Notes: generated from the sequence alone by a model not told the origin. DNA of 64,000 nt from Baylisascaris procyonis (GCA_037389465.1 JAZARR010000213.1:2944501-3008500), one strand, 5' to 3'; counted from the first letter of the stretch, positions 20,811 through 40,937 are shown. Program-made: numbers and translations.

Positions 20811-21331
20811 AACTTTTACACTGACAACATTGTCTACGAGAAGAATTCACAACAAATCGGATCGAACGAGAACGCATAATCGTCATCAATAAAGCGCATA
20901 ACATTAAACGATCGCTATGAAGGGAATATTGTTACGCAAATCGGCTCATTCGGACGTGGAAGACTTCATAAAAGTTGATGTCAAAGTAAAAACCGCCATC
21001 AGATAAAACTATGAAGAACGTATTACATAAATTCAAACCTAATGACCACTTTATCGCCAGCATGTCCATTTAGCAGCATTTCGCCAGATGACCAAGTATT
21101 TATCGCAGGCGAGAGAGGAACAATGCAAATGAGACCGGCATGAAATGAATCGAAAAAGTGAAGGATGGATGATGGAGGTGACCAAAAAAAGATAGAAAAA
21201 TCATGTAGAAATATGCCGAAATTAGAGACAACTAGAGAAAGAAAATCGAGAAGAGACCACGATAGCGCACAGGAGGTTTCTAAGAAATTAACACCGAACA
21301 AATAGGACAGATAAACAAGTGCAAGCGCAGC

Positions 21332-28500
<7,169 letters not shown>

Positions 28501-28534
28501 GGTTCCCCTTTGATAGAGGAGGTCTGTTCACCGC

Positions 28535-28546
28535 CTAAATACAAAC
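28535..28546 (-). promoter_or_regulatory. Possible spliced-leader acceptor of pccb
   Basis: On the minus strand TTTGTATTTAG precedes GCGG, leaving a 34-nt leader before the ATG at 28500. This spacing is typical of SL trans-splicing in nematodes. It could also be an ordinary acceptor after a 5' non-coding exon. Confidence 0.4.
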
Positions 28547-29561
28547 AAAAAGTTGACGCAAATTGTTTGATGAGTATTCGATCGCTTAACGTGTCATCCA
28601 ATAAAATCGTTTAGTTGAAGCAATCTCAACTTAACAATGATATCATCGTGTGATAATAATGCACATTGTGCATTGATCTTTTTTGATATCTCTAAGAAAG
28701 TCATTTGCATATTTGCATGCCTCTTCAACGAAAAAAATTCATTTACGCCCTGAGGGCATTTCGTACTGGACTAACCATCCGAGCAAGCAATAGAAAGACG
28801 GTTCACATCACCAACAAGTGGAAAAAACCATTTCAAGATGTCGAATGACGTTTCACATTCTCTGCTACAAAATTTTTTTAATGCTTGCGAATACACGCCA
28901 TAAGAATTATACTTCAGGCATATATACCCAAATGGGAAATGAGCTTCTTTAAACGACCAGAAAATATGCATGTATCACAATTACGGCAATGGCGTTGAGA
29001 GTGTGAAAAATACGGAGATTGGAAGTTGAGCTTTCTGGGCAGAAATTAATCTATAAAATAATCTAAACAAAAGACTGCAGCGTTCAATCCGATCTCAATA
29101 AACGAAATTTTCTATTCTGATGATAAGCAGATCGAATATGCTTAAAAAAACACCAGATATTTGGTGAACGGAAAACCACCGTTGATAAGTATCTCCACTT
29201 GTTTTCATAGAAAATGCAAGAAAGCAAGAAAAAACAACGCCTAATATAAAAATTTTCTGTAGCAATTAAAAAGATTGCAAAGGTTAAAATAACATGGTTT
29301 CGATAGAATGCAGTTCTTATTATTAAATAACTAGAAAGGGAGAGGAATGGAAGGATGTTTTCTTGCAACATTATGCAAGGAAGGAGTGCTAATGTGGACA
29401 ATGTGAGATGCTCCTGTGATGGGCAATGACTAGAAAAAATGCTTCCGGTATTTATTACAATGTGTAGAACACTCTTGTATTATTATCACAATCACAAATG
29501 ATAAATCGACAAAAACAATCACAAAATGATGGTCATGGAGTGCAAAAAAAAAAAAAGAACT
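28547..29561. other. Intergenic DNA upstream of pccb
   Basis: AT-rich. Minus-strand open frames of 66 and 105 codons occur but have no splice context or protein-like bias. The pccb promoter should lie here, though no specific element was identified. Confidence 0.4.
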
Positions 29562-29642
29562 AGAGGCCGACCTATAATGAGATGGAATAACTAGATGAAG
29601 AAGATCACAGAAAACTGCTGGATAAGAGACGCGTTGAATTGA
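29562..29642 (+). pseudogene. Decayed tail of a non-LTR retrotransposon reverse transcriptase
   Basis: The plus frame reads RGRPIMRWNN, a stop, then MKKITENCWIRDAL and a stop. GRPxxRWxD...K...WIRxA is the usual last conserved block after the reverse transcriptase of many LINE elements (Jockey/R1-like). Only this fragment is visible, with an in-frame TAG where an aspartate codon often stands, so it is a dead relic. Confidence 0.5.
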
Positions 29643-29817
29643 GGCATTTCAAAGCAATATGAAGAGATTTTTATTCATAATGAATGTTTTATTGATAAAA
29701 TAAAAGTAGAATAAAGCAAAACTTTCGTAAAGAGAAACGCAATCCTCAATTTTTCAATAACAAACGTTTGTGAAGGTTGTAAGAGGAAGTATGAAATTCG
29801 TTCTCTCAATCTGTTTA

Positions 29818-29881
29818 CTCCTTCCCCCTCCTCCTCGGCCATCTCTTGCAACTCCTCTCCACCCCACCCCCCCCCCCTACC
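29818..29881. repeat. Pyrimidine-rich low-complexity tract
   Basis: C/T-rich sequence with a run of about 11 C near 29867-29878, in AT-rich intergenic DNA. Confidence 0.8.
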
Positions 29882-30398
29882 TCCTAAAGAACGACTTAAA
29901 ACGTAAATGAGTGAGGCTCCACTCTTTGCGCTCGACTTGAAGCAGCAAAAGACGGGCGCCGTAGTCGGAGCTTACACTTTCAGTCAATAATAATGTCGGG
30001 CAGCAACGACGTACACCACGCATCACACATACATTCAGAGTACATACATATCGATGCGGTCGATACGAAGAAAAAAAAGCTTTCCCCGCATTTACTAGCA
30101 TTCACGCATGGCTCGTAGCCATTTTCGGGCCAATTTTTCGATAGAATTTCAACTCAAATGTTTCGTTTCACTAAATATTACGCTTTAATACTGGATGCTA
30201 GTTTGTTCTTTATTGGCTAAACATTTTGAACGTTGTCTTTTCGATGTGAAGAAAGACGAATAAAAAGAAATTATTGAGAAAAATATTCTAAAATATCCAA
30301 TTAAAAATAAAGATATGGGAATGGAAGAGTAAAATGTAAAGAATACCGATAGGGAATCGGCGAACGGATCTGAACGAAAAATCTAAAACTATTGTTAG

Positions 30399-32298
30399 CA
30401 TTGTCCGACGCGGTTACTCAATAGTTAAGGCAACAGCTCCGAAGCTGGTCACGAAAGAAATCAACTTCAACTCAGAAGCACATGGAAATTGTTAACGGTC
30501 GTATTTATCAATCCTCGACAAATACGAACGTTATGCCTCTCGATAAAAAGATCGATAACGTCTATTATTTTCAATTAAAATAAAAATTAGATAATACCAG
30601 AAAAATTAACTCTCGACGCCATGCCACACAAATATTTTTAAATTCATCAATTTTTTAAATATCTTCGAACTAAACATAATGTTCTAATATGGATAAAAGC
30701 GCCGAATTTGAATTGCAATTATCACTGCAATTTTTTAAAGTTTCGCGGAAAGTAATTCTCCAAAATTTGGCGTACTAAAATTTTATGTTCAAATGAGACA
30801 TCAATTTCGCATAGCCAATTTGAAACGGTAAATATTTCTGAAGAATTTCAATAAAATCATATCGTAAAAAAATTCTTTTTCGCCGATATTTCGATGAAAA
30901 TGGAATTTTCTCCAGAAATTTCCGCCATAGATTAGATCACTATGAATAATTTTCAAAAAAAAAAAGTCTTGTCTAATTGTAAAAATATACGCCTATTCAA
31001 CTTTTCAAAGCATTTAACTACTATGATTGGCGCAAATAAACACAAACAAAATTGAAATATTCATTAAAATATTCAAATCAAAGTTCCACTATCGATTTCT
31101 GGCGCATATGACGTCTTATGCTAAAATAACCAATACGAATGACTTAAAAAAATATGCAAAAATTCTAGTAATGTTGCATGATTTTCAAATATTTTGCACA
31201 ATAATACATCAATCTTTTAACAAACGCAGAAAACAATCGATCAACTAAAAATCTTTTGTTAGGATTTGTCCTTTTTTTTTCCGACGGTGCGACTGGTGTA
31301 AAATACAATCCAGTCGATTGTAAAATATACGCAAATTTTTTTTTGAATCTATTTGAATATCTATAAGCTCGCTCGTTATTAATGATCAAGTTGAAAATTC
31401 CGCATAAAATTTACGTAATTTTAAAGGAACGTTTTTCAGGCATAATTTTTGTTAGAATCGTTGCAAAACTCAGAAATAAAATAGCGATTCAAGAAAAAAA
31501 ACTCGTCGAATAGTTGGTGGAATATCTATAATTTTAGGGATGACTCTAAAAAAATTTTATGAGCGCTTAATTAATTTCTTTATGGAATAAACTTTTTATT
31601 AGAACCCACCTATCATATTTTAATTCCTATATCGAGAAACGATTTTTTAAAAATTCGGATGTTTCAATTGTAGGATTCCATCACGAAAGCATCAGAGTCC
31701 AATCCATTTTAATATTGACAGCAGAGTAACTGTTTGAATGAATGCCGACAAAAAGCATCATATAGCCAGCCAGTTAACCATGCAAGGAAAAAATTATTGG
31801 TGTGGTTAACTGTTATGCAAAAATTCACGATCGGCTCTATAACATTCAATTTCATTCAATATACGTTAGCAGTTAGAGAAAAAATGCGACCTTCAGGGGA
31901 AATAGATTCGATCTGGAATAAACTAAAGTATAAAATTTGAATATGCAAAAAGGATTTTTTTTTTCTTAGCAATTGGTACTCACATAGAGATTATTTATTA
32001 AAAATTACTTTGCAAACAAGGACGATGGATTTACAATAAAAAATTTGTTAAAGACGTTCAGCTAGCTGAGTTATAAAGAATCTGACCGATGGATGAATGA
32101 GGAGAATATCGATAAATTGAATTGCAACCAATGGCAAATATTTCTGATTAGAAACTACAACAGAAGACAAATTTTTTAGATCGCGTCAGCCATGTGGTGG
32201 CAACAACCTCAAGCTCAACGCACACACAGCCACAATTACACTCGAAACCAAAGCCCGAGCAGGCAGCCGTGCTGGCTCATCATCCTATCGAACACTGA
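30399..32298 (+). CDS. Candidate two-exon 3' end of an unidentified gene
   Basis: Exon 30399-30490 follows ATTGTTAG (phase 2) and encodes 30 residues containing YSIVKATAPKLVTKEINF; it ends at a GTTAAC donor in phase 1. Exon 32180-32298 follows ATTTTTTAG in phase 1, encodes a Thr/Ser/His/Pro-rich segment (VVATTSSSTHTQPQLHSKP) and ends at TGA. The phases match and the two exons are GC-richer than the flanking DNA. No start exon was found and no family is recognised, so this may be a fragment. Confidence 0.3.
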
Positions 32299-32892
32299 AC
32301 TACACAAGCACACACCGATCGGGCAAGCCACACATAACTACTCTCATCGTCTGTGCCCCTCCATAATGTACACAATCCTCTATGTGGCATCAAGCAGTCA
32401 AAATTGAGAAAAAAATGGAACACTCAATCGAAATAGCACGTACACATCGATGTGCAACTACTTTGATTGTGTTCTTATGAATTTTCGATCGATTATCGAT
32501 TGATAGATCATCATCGAAATATATGAGTATTTGCAATCATTGCAATGCTAATTTTTTATTCAGCCATTTACTGCATATTTGATCTACTTGAGAGCATCCA
32601 ACTTTTTAAAGTATCCTATTTAATATCTTCAACGATCATATTTAAGATTCAATTGTAGAAGGATTAGATATGTGAAAAAACAAATATACCAATGAAAAGT
32701 GCAACTAAAACACTTATAAAGTAAGCAGTATGAAGTAATCGATAGCGCAAAATCACCTGCATTACAGTAATCAAATAAGAAATGAAACTGATATAGATAT
32801 TTTATTGCATATTGAAATGAATCGAATTAAAGGTGTCTAATTTTGGCCAAAACTATTACAGTCACATTTCACTCAAATACAATCACAGAAAA

Positions 32893-33062
32893 CCACGGTG
32901 GCCTTTTGTAAGGTAGACCAGTCGGCTATAGATGAAGCTGGGCTAGTGACCCTTGCAGGGTAAGTCAAAGATGGTCAGGAGCATACAGGTACATTTACTC
33001 GACCGCAGCTCGACAGAGGGTGCAGATGCTCAAGGAGACCCGGAAGACTAGACGAGCCAAGG
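32893..33062. other. GC-rich island of unknown nature
   Basis: About 170 bp of balanced, CpG-containing sequence stands out in AT-rich surroundings. Two plus-strand frames are open in part: FCKVDQSAIDEAGLVTLAG up to a GGGTAAGT donor-like site, and YIYSTAARQRVQMLKETRK up to CCAAG|GTGAGC. It could be exons with strong donors or a conserved repeat fragment. Confidence 0.35.
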
Positions 33063-34670
33063 TGAGCTGACCTTTACACTCTAACACCCGATTAATACTA
33101 CTAGTAATTGTTCAGTCAGAAATGGAGCATAAACTATTATAAATTCGTATATTAAATACTAGGAGCTTTAAATTATTTGAATTTCAGAACTATATAAAAA
33201 CTCTGTTACAGCATCCTGAGAGACCCTTGGAAGCTGATGATTGAAGGAGTCTAGCACGTTGCTAAACATTTCTATCATACAATAATCTCCTCTATTCCAT
33301 CAGGCTATAAATACTTGGATTCGACTAAATAAGGGGAATAGCAGTGGAAAAGCTTCTTGGAAAAAGAGCGTTTTGAAGAGGTCGTGACTAGATATACATA
33401 TTGCAGGGACCGTTTCTTAGAGCGACCCAAGAAATTGCTTTTATAGATTTGGGAATGCACTCGACGCAAAGTTCGATTTTTTTCTGTTGAACACACAAGC
33501 AGCGTGGTGATTGAGGATATGCACGTAGAGTTTAGTGCAAAGGTACTCAGATAACTTAGCAGAGCATGTCTAGCTGGATTCTTGAAACGTATTGACATCA
33601 GCACTTTTAACTCCATGTTGAGTTATGTATGAATTGTTCCCCTCCCTAATTCTATAGCTTAACTTGTAGGAAATTAGAGGGGAGAGGTGGAAGGGGAATG
33701 GAGAACGGGGAGATGCGGAAAGGGCGGAAGGGATTTCTTTTTTAAATCTCAGAAAAACGCTCCCCTAATGTAGTATTCTCTTTTAAATATACCCTGATCC
33801 TTTGTGAACGATCTTCTAAAATTGGTGATATTTTGAAATAATTTTTTTTTTTTTTTTGAGAACAGCAATGTAAAAATATGTTTGCATTAACATATGTTTA
33901 ACTGCTACGAAATTTTGCATTTAATTGCTAAATAATTTTCCGGTATTCTGAAATATTTCAGTGTTGTTTCGTCAATAGTTAAACATTTTGAATGTTTCCC
34001 ATGATGACAATTTACTATCACTGAAGAGCTTAAAATATGTCTAAACTGTTTTTGAAATATTTTTCCTCTTCAACAGTCTGAGATGATTTAATGCCTCATA
34101 CCCCAATGAGGTTAGTCCATAGAATTTAATTTAATTGTTGTGGTATGTGGTTCTCAAGCACTGCCTTAACTTCATTGTAAAGCATTCATTCTCATTCTAA
34201 TACGATCGTAAGCATAAGGGCGTATCTTTTGGAGAAGCAAATCGATGCAATTATCTAAAGGAATCTTTCTGCTTCCACAAATTACTAAAGAGAAAACGAG
34301 TTTTTAATTCGTTATTGTCACTATTGCATCTTGCATAAAAATCATTTATTCGTAAGAAAATTAACTTTGTCACAAATTTTCGAATTTCATTCAGTTTATT
34401 TCTTTATCTATAGAATTGATTCACATCTCGGATGTATCTAAACGATATTCATTGATTATTTATATATTTCGTCGTCGATTGTGAAAGAAATTATAATGCA
34501 TAATCGTAATGAATTTTTTTTATGCAAACTCTGCAACTTTTTATCTTTATTTGCAATTTTTCACAACAAGGACAAGTGAAATGCCACCTATAGTAATGTG
34601 TTTTTTACTAGCATTCTAATTTGCTCGCTTATAGAGTGTTTTTTCCTCACAATACAATTGACCAATATTG
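33063..34670. other. Intergenic, no supported gene
   Basis: AT-rich. A 103-codon minus-strand open frame at 33305-33616 is basic and Ser-rich, with no splice signals or recognisable motif. A G/A-rich stretch lies at 33670-33735. Confidence 0.4.
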
Positions 34671-35224
34671 AGAGATGAACGCTTTTGTTTCGATGAATAC
34701 TGAGTGCAATTCAACTGCAATCTTATCAAATCTGTTGTGGCACCTCTTTCAATTTCCGCCATCGTCTACTATAATCCTGGAATTGGCCAATTTCAATAGG
34801 GCTGTTGATTCATCGCTGAACATTTTACTACAGCTTGCAAGACGGATTTTGGCTGTAATATTTCATCACGTTTTTCTTTTCAGCAGTTGCAATTCACGCA
34901 TTTCTTAGTTGCTTCAAGCTCCGATCGCCTCTATTTGTATGTAGGATGCAGTTAGTAGAATTTTTCACTTCATCCACTAAAAATTCATGCAAGTAGCACA
35001 GATATCGGTTCGATATAAATTTTTTGGCACAGATATATAGCCTAATTTCTTGTGATTACACCTAAAATGTAGAATAAATATTCTCATAAATCAAGCATTT
35101 TTTTAAAGAAAGAAAATGTGCGGAGATATCACCTTGCAACGCTTAATTTTCCTTGGTTTCTCCATAATTTGCGCTCTTCATACTTGAACATTCCCTCCTC
35201 TTTATTCTTATTCATTTCATTCAG

Positions 35225-35366
35225 TTTCCACACTAATCGAACTATGCGTTTCGTTATCACGGATGGCCGAAACATAACTAAAGCGTTCACACTGATAGAT
35301 AGAGCCGATATATGGCCATCTTTGATACTCGATAAACACGATCGCTTCAATTTCGATCTAATAATC
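35225..35366 (+). CDS. Candidate exon, unidentified
   Basis: The frame follows CATTTCATTCAG in phase 2. Its 47 codons include MRFVITDGRNITKAFTLIDR and KHDRFNFDLII, ending at a GTTGTA donor. The composition is protein-like with an even mix of charged and hydrophobic residues. The minus strand is also open across this stretch, which weakens the call. Confidence 0.3.
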
Positions 35367-36377
35367 GTTGTATTACTTAAGTTCCATGAATCTTTTTTTG
35401 TTTTGTTCATTTCAATTTCAGGTTCTTTTCAGTTTTTTTAAAATTTATAAGCGCTGTCGAAATTTTTTAGGTTTCTCTGCGTTAAAATTTTCTAATCTTT
35501 TTTGATCATATTGATATTGGAATTATTTTTTTCAAAAATTTTTTAGCCCTTCTATACTGGCTATTTTTCTCAAGGGTGAAATTTTTCTTCGAATTTTCGT
35601 CGAAAATATCTCAAATTTTGAACGATGGACGACAATATTTGATAAATGCGTTTTCATTCGTAACTGTCAAATCATTCAATTTCGAAACTTTTCAGCGATG
35701 CTTTTTTTCTCTTAAATTGGTAATTTAAATTCCCATGGGCATGTCCTCTCCACAAAAAAAAAATTGAAAAATCGGCGAAATCAGTGAGAATTTTTCTGTC
35801 AACTTTTAATTAATTCTTCTTTATTCCATTATTTAGTAGAATTTCTTGCCAAACAACTTTACTTCATACACTCCTTAATGACTATATAATTCATAAGGCG
35901 TTTCATGAGTCGTAAGGAAAACATTTGTGCACAGTTACACGTGAATAGAAAGAACGAATGTATAGTGGTGAAGCATTTGAGAACGAATGGCACTCGTTCG
36001 TAGGTGGAAAAAAATCGTTAAGATAAAAAAAAACATCGTATTGAGAGCGAACGTCTCTTGACAGCCGACACACAGACTATAAACATACTGAGTTTTGACG
36101 CATTAATCGATTTTATGATACACACTCATTACCTGTGCAACCTATGTAATTATGTTCAAGGTGATGCATAGATAGTGAACGCTGTCGATGATCACGTTTG
36201 TAAACCTATTCTTTCAAATAACTTTATGCATGAGCATCATGCACGCATATATATTAGCGAATCGAAAGTTGTGTAGTGAAGTCATTGAATGTCCTGTTGC
36301 ATAGTTCACTCCACACTGCTGCACTTCGTTTTATCTCTTCCCTCCTCATTTTCTGCCTCTTGTGCCTACATTTCCAG

Positions 36378-36426
36378 AATTTAAACCGACTACTTTCTCC
36401 AACAATAATGAAGAATGCTTATTTAG
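36378..36426 (+). CDS. Candidate short exon, unidentified
   Basis: Acceptor TTTCCAG and donor GTGGAA flank 49 nt in phase 1 to 2 that encode FKPTTFSNNNEECLF. No partner exon is established; it may belong with the candidate at 35225. Confidence 0.2.
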
Positions 36427-38601
36427 GTGGAATGTAAAAAGCACTGGAAAAATAAATATTCGGATATAAGACTTACTGACTTGGGAAAGTAGAAGTTCCC
36501 AGGCAGGCAGTGGGTAGTGGGCTACTTCATTTAAGGACTTGTTGTTCCAGATTCATTGAAATATGATTATTTAAAGTGTACCTTATCCAGGCCGAAACAA
36601 ATAGTGAGCAGAAGGGCTTCCATAAGTTGAAATTAATACGTCAAACGTTCGCACCATAGGCAATTTCATCAGCATCAATATGGGATAAGGAGATTCTACT
36701 GTTTTAACATAGTACTTAAATCTACTATGACATTTCTACTTATTTCTCTGGCTCATTAGGACGACCTAGTACACCTTTGCTAATATTCTCTTAGAACTGA
36801 AAGTTTCAGAGGAATGAAGATGTAAATGACGTCATTTAATAGCATTCAAATACATTCGTTCACATTTCGAAGTAATTTTTGCGACAAATTTTGAGCAGAC
36901 GATATATCTTAGTTGATAAAATAGAGCAATTAATTTCGCTCCAACGCATATCATTATCAACGCAATGTAAAATTGCTGACTCCTTGATTATAACAAGCTT
37001 TTCGCATACTTAATTGTAAAGAGTATCGTGGACGATAGTGTAAAAACCATGTAACATCGAAAATCATCTGATATGTTATCACTTTATTTTCAGAATTTTT
37101 TTGATAGTCGCCGTCATTTATATATACGCAAATTCAACCTAATTAGGTACCATTCGGAACTTAAAGAGGAGCATTTCCATTTCTGACAAATTCCCCTTCT
37201 GCTAAAATGAGTACTCTCAAAGTTATGCGAATATTTTTTAAGAGGTTTATTAAACGCTTTCTCCACTTGATGCACCTTTCTTTTTTTTTAAAAAACATAA
37301 TCAGAGCAGCGAAACGGATTTAAAGAAGCACATTAAAAATTGGTTTATTAAATTGCTGTAATAAAGGTGAAAAATCACTAAATTTCCTATCGGCAACGTG
37401 GGAATAGCCTGAAGCAAAAACGTCTGAGGTGGAAATTTCAAAAGTTCTATCGCTGGGTTTTCTCCACGATGACGTTCTAATTTCACGGAACGTTACGTTG
37501 AACGATGCAAATTTTTTTTGTACTTTGATGCAAACATTGTGCTTTTTTTTTCGATGGAATTTCTTCCCTCATCTTCACAAGATTCTCCCACTCATAGTGA
37601 TTTTTCATCCTCATTGCTGCTATACCTCTAATCTATTCACCTCTTCAAAACGGAACCCTTTCTCTGTTACGTCTATGAACCAAAGAAAAAGTCTACACAA
37701 TAAGGCGATCGATAGCAGCTGGTGTGATCTTATGATGACGTCAACGTCCTCCTCATTCATCACCAATAGTTGCGGTAAAGGGAATAGGAGTGCGAAAAAA
37801 GTGCGAAAAACATGATCTTATATGTTTCCCGTAGGTGAATCATCCACCGCAAATTTCAAATGCTAAGCGAATGAATCAAAAAAAAATTTTTTATGCAACT
37901 GTGATCAACTTTTCAACTCACGCTCGATTGTGTTATTGCACTCCAATTTCTTGTGTTTACTGGTATAAAAGATACAATGTTTATAGTTCTTATATCTGGG
38001 AAATTTTTCGATTAAATAGCACTAAAATTTCCACCATCTATTTCTTCATTGCAACTTTTTTTTTAGCAGCCTAAATTCTTTTCCATAAAATTGCTTCAAA
38101 AATTCTATCAAAATAACGCCGATTCAATTTCAACTGCAATACGTTGAAATCATAACACATCTCGATACATAAGAAATTGTGTGCATCAATACTGCGACGT
38201 CATTATATGCAACGTTCACATCGGACGTGCTGTGTGAGACACTCCACCATTGAATGCATACGTTCACATTTGTGCATTTGCACGCATACATATCACAATC
38301 ACATACAAAAAAAAATCTTTTATTGAGATTCTCTGTCAACGAGGGATCTGGTGGAAATGGTCGTGCTAAATTTACCTTTCACTATTTTGATACGCGTTGT
38401 GATGATTTTAAATCCCTGACGCATAATAATTTAGAATTCATTAATTACTTCCTAAGGGTTTTTTTCTACAGCCATCCTAATTTATAGTATGAATTTTCCA
38501 CTTCCACTTATCTTGAAGATATTCCGAAACTTGTACTCGTTTCTTGATTGCTCGATGAGAATATTTGAACTTTTTCAACTGAAAACTATCAAAAATATCC
38601 G
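36427..38601. other. Intergenic, no supported gene
   Basis: AT-rich. Overlapping open frames exist on both strands at 37300-37815, which is typical of stop-poor chance sequence or of an undetected exon. Nothing else was seen. Confidence 0.35.
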
Positions 38602-40937
38602 AGTCAACATTTAACAACAAATGTCATCTGTTGAAAAATGAAGTTCATAGCATTCATAGGCGTGAAATTGTTATGCATGGTTTCCTATCATTCTATTGAA
38701 TAGGTACAAATTAAGCTTAATCATCGGTTTTTAATTTTGTTTAAAAATGTCGATGAAAGAAATTTCAGTCATCTGCGTCTAATGCTAATCATTTCCGTAA
38801 TTGATTAAGGATAATTTGATTATACGCTTTAACTCACCCATGAAGCACCACGCACATCTATCTCTCTTAATTGTCATACGCTTATTATTCTTTTTGCTTC
38901 CACGTGTGATATTAGATGTAGTTATGCCGACACCGAAAGTTGTGTTCAGGTATTACACTCTATGTTGCGAGCATTGTGTTTTTGCTAGACAAATACAGAC
39001 TCTACAATAATCTGGTGGAAGGAACTTCAGATCCCATTCGCCAGCTCAAGCAGCTATTATCGAGCTGAACGACGACAGGATGGCGAAGCACCTTCCTCAT
39101 CATAGTACAGTGCTCGGGAATACTCTATGATTTTTCGCCGTTTTACATCCTTTTAGAGAAAAACTATGCGAAATCTACGAGAATGCATCCGCAATAGGAG
39201 ATAACAGATTCTCACTCGTAGAGCTCGAATCAGTAGCAATGCCTGAGTATCACCGAAAGCCACATCCGATGTGGACCAGCAGTAGATCAATACTTATAAG
39301 GAAGACCCTCGGCCCTTTACCATCAAAATGTCACGAAGGACAATATAAATGTAATTCAAAAATCCACCACTTCCACCTATCAAATGCCGTCAAATGGCTT
39401 TTATGTGTAGACCAAAAAATCCATCACACTAGCGCTCAAATTGCCTGGAAACTACCAACATGCAGATCAAAAAGTTCGTCGTATCAACAAAATTCCCGAG
39501 CGCCCCCAAATACTATCCACGCTTAGGCAAATTTATCATGCCCAACTCCCTTGTGCCTCAAAAGAGTGCCCATATGTAGGTCAAGACTTCATTGCCCTCG
39601 CCGCCCTTCGGGTGCCTATATGAATGCCGCCTAAGGATGTTGAACGCGTCTGTTGAGTGACCCTATATACCGCTATCTACGGGTAGATCAAAAATTCTAC
39701 CACAGTCACCCCGTAAACTCGAAAATTCATCGCTCCCTACCACTAAGGGCATGCAGGTCAAACTTTCGCTGTCCTCCCCCAACCGTTCAGTGTCTTCAAA
39801 GACTTTGCGTGCAGATCAAAAAATCTAACAAATCCAACGACCAAGCGCCGCTATAAACCACCTACACGCAAACGAAAGCGCACACCTTACCAGCCCCGAA
39901 AGCCGCCAAAACTTGCCACACGTGAACTTGTCAAGCTTTGCGAAAACCAAAGACGAGCGTCAGGACCCCGCCACACCAAAAACCGTACCGCTTCCGGTAG
40001 CTTTTGCAGCCAGAAAAGGACAGGGATGTTCAACGAAAAACCCGGTGCCCGCAATACCTCAACAAACTGCTAAAATTTCGGCCTCCCTTAGGCAGAATAA
40101 GACAAGTTACACTGCAACCCTGCTACACAGATTGTCTGACAAACTAATCTGATGCCGCGCAACCTAACAATATATCCCTGCGGAGGCAGCCCTCAGCGGT
40201 CCGCTGTGCTGCAGAGACGCCAGTGCGATCCTTAAAGGAATGACGCACTCCCTTATTCACTGGACGCGACGATGGCCTACTGTTTCACCGGCCTCACTCA
40301 GTGTGACCACGACACAGGCAAATCTTTAACCAACGCCACTCTCGATTCAGCTACTTCGATTTGAAACCAGCCTTCCCTCCCCCTCCAGAAAGCCATTAAC
40401 AAAATTCCCAGTTAAAGTACCGAGAGCGGCGAAACACAAAGCATTACAGCAATCAAACCAGAAATCACAAGGTGAAACAACACCATGCAAAAGCAACAAC
40501 AAGAACCACGAAGAAAATCACAAAGGAACACAAAATGCAAAAAATGCATGCCTCATATACAATTGCAAAATATAGAAACAGAAAGCGGGAATCCATTATC
40601 ACTTCGCTCTCTGACTCGTACTTGATAGGCTCGTAGCTCTCGAATAAGACGATCGTAGCCGCTTCTTTTGAGCCCATTTCAACATTCCACCAGTCAATCG
40701 GTATCCCTGCCGACCTGAAAACACTCGATTAATACCACAGGGAAAGCACTTGAGAGCTCGCACGATGAAATGCTTCGAAAAGCAAACGAAAAGCATGTGT
40801 GAATAACAATCCGCAATACATGCGGTGGTGATTCGCCATGTGCAAATGCTTACTCATTTCACCCTCTATGAAATCGGTGAAGTTCGACCATTAACTACAT
40901 CACTATGTTCGCCACATCTAAATTTCCGCAGTGAAAA
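38602..40937. repeat. Large direct repeat, copy 1
   Basis: At least 2.3 kb matches 61667 to the window end in the same orientation, about 97% identical by eye with only 1-nt to few-nt indels. The left boundary is sharp at AGTCAACATTTAACAAC. The interior is GC-richer and contains degenerate internal repeats built on TGYAGATCAAAAA. Plus-strand frames of 60-95 codons are kept in both copies but are broken by stops between them. Near the left end, a frame at 38801-39010 encodes a hydrophobic stretch after MKHHAHL. It may be a segmental duplication, a recently active unclassified transposon, or a decayed multicopy gene. No transposase or reverse transcriptase motif was found. Confidence 0.9.

Noticed and set aside
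37300..37815. Overlapping 61- and 128-codon frames on both strands
   Set aside because: Several frames are open at once without splice signals or motifs.
38254..38487. Kunitz-type domain suggested by GNGRAKFTFHYFDTRCDDF
   Set aside because: Only one half of the pattern fits; the remaining cysteines and the Gly-Asn core are missing, and no splice partners were found.
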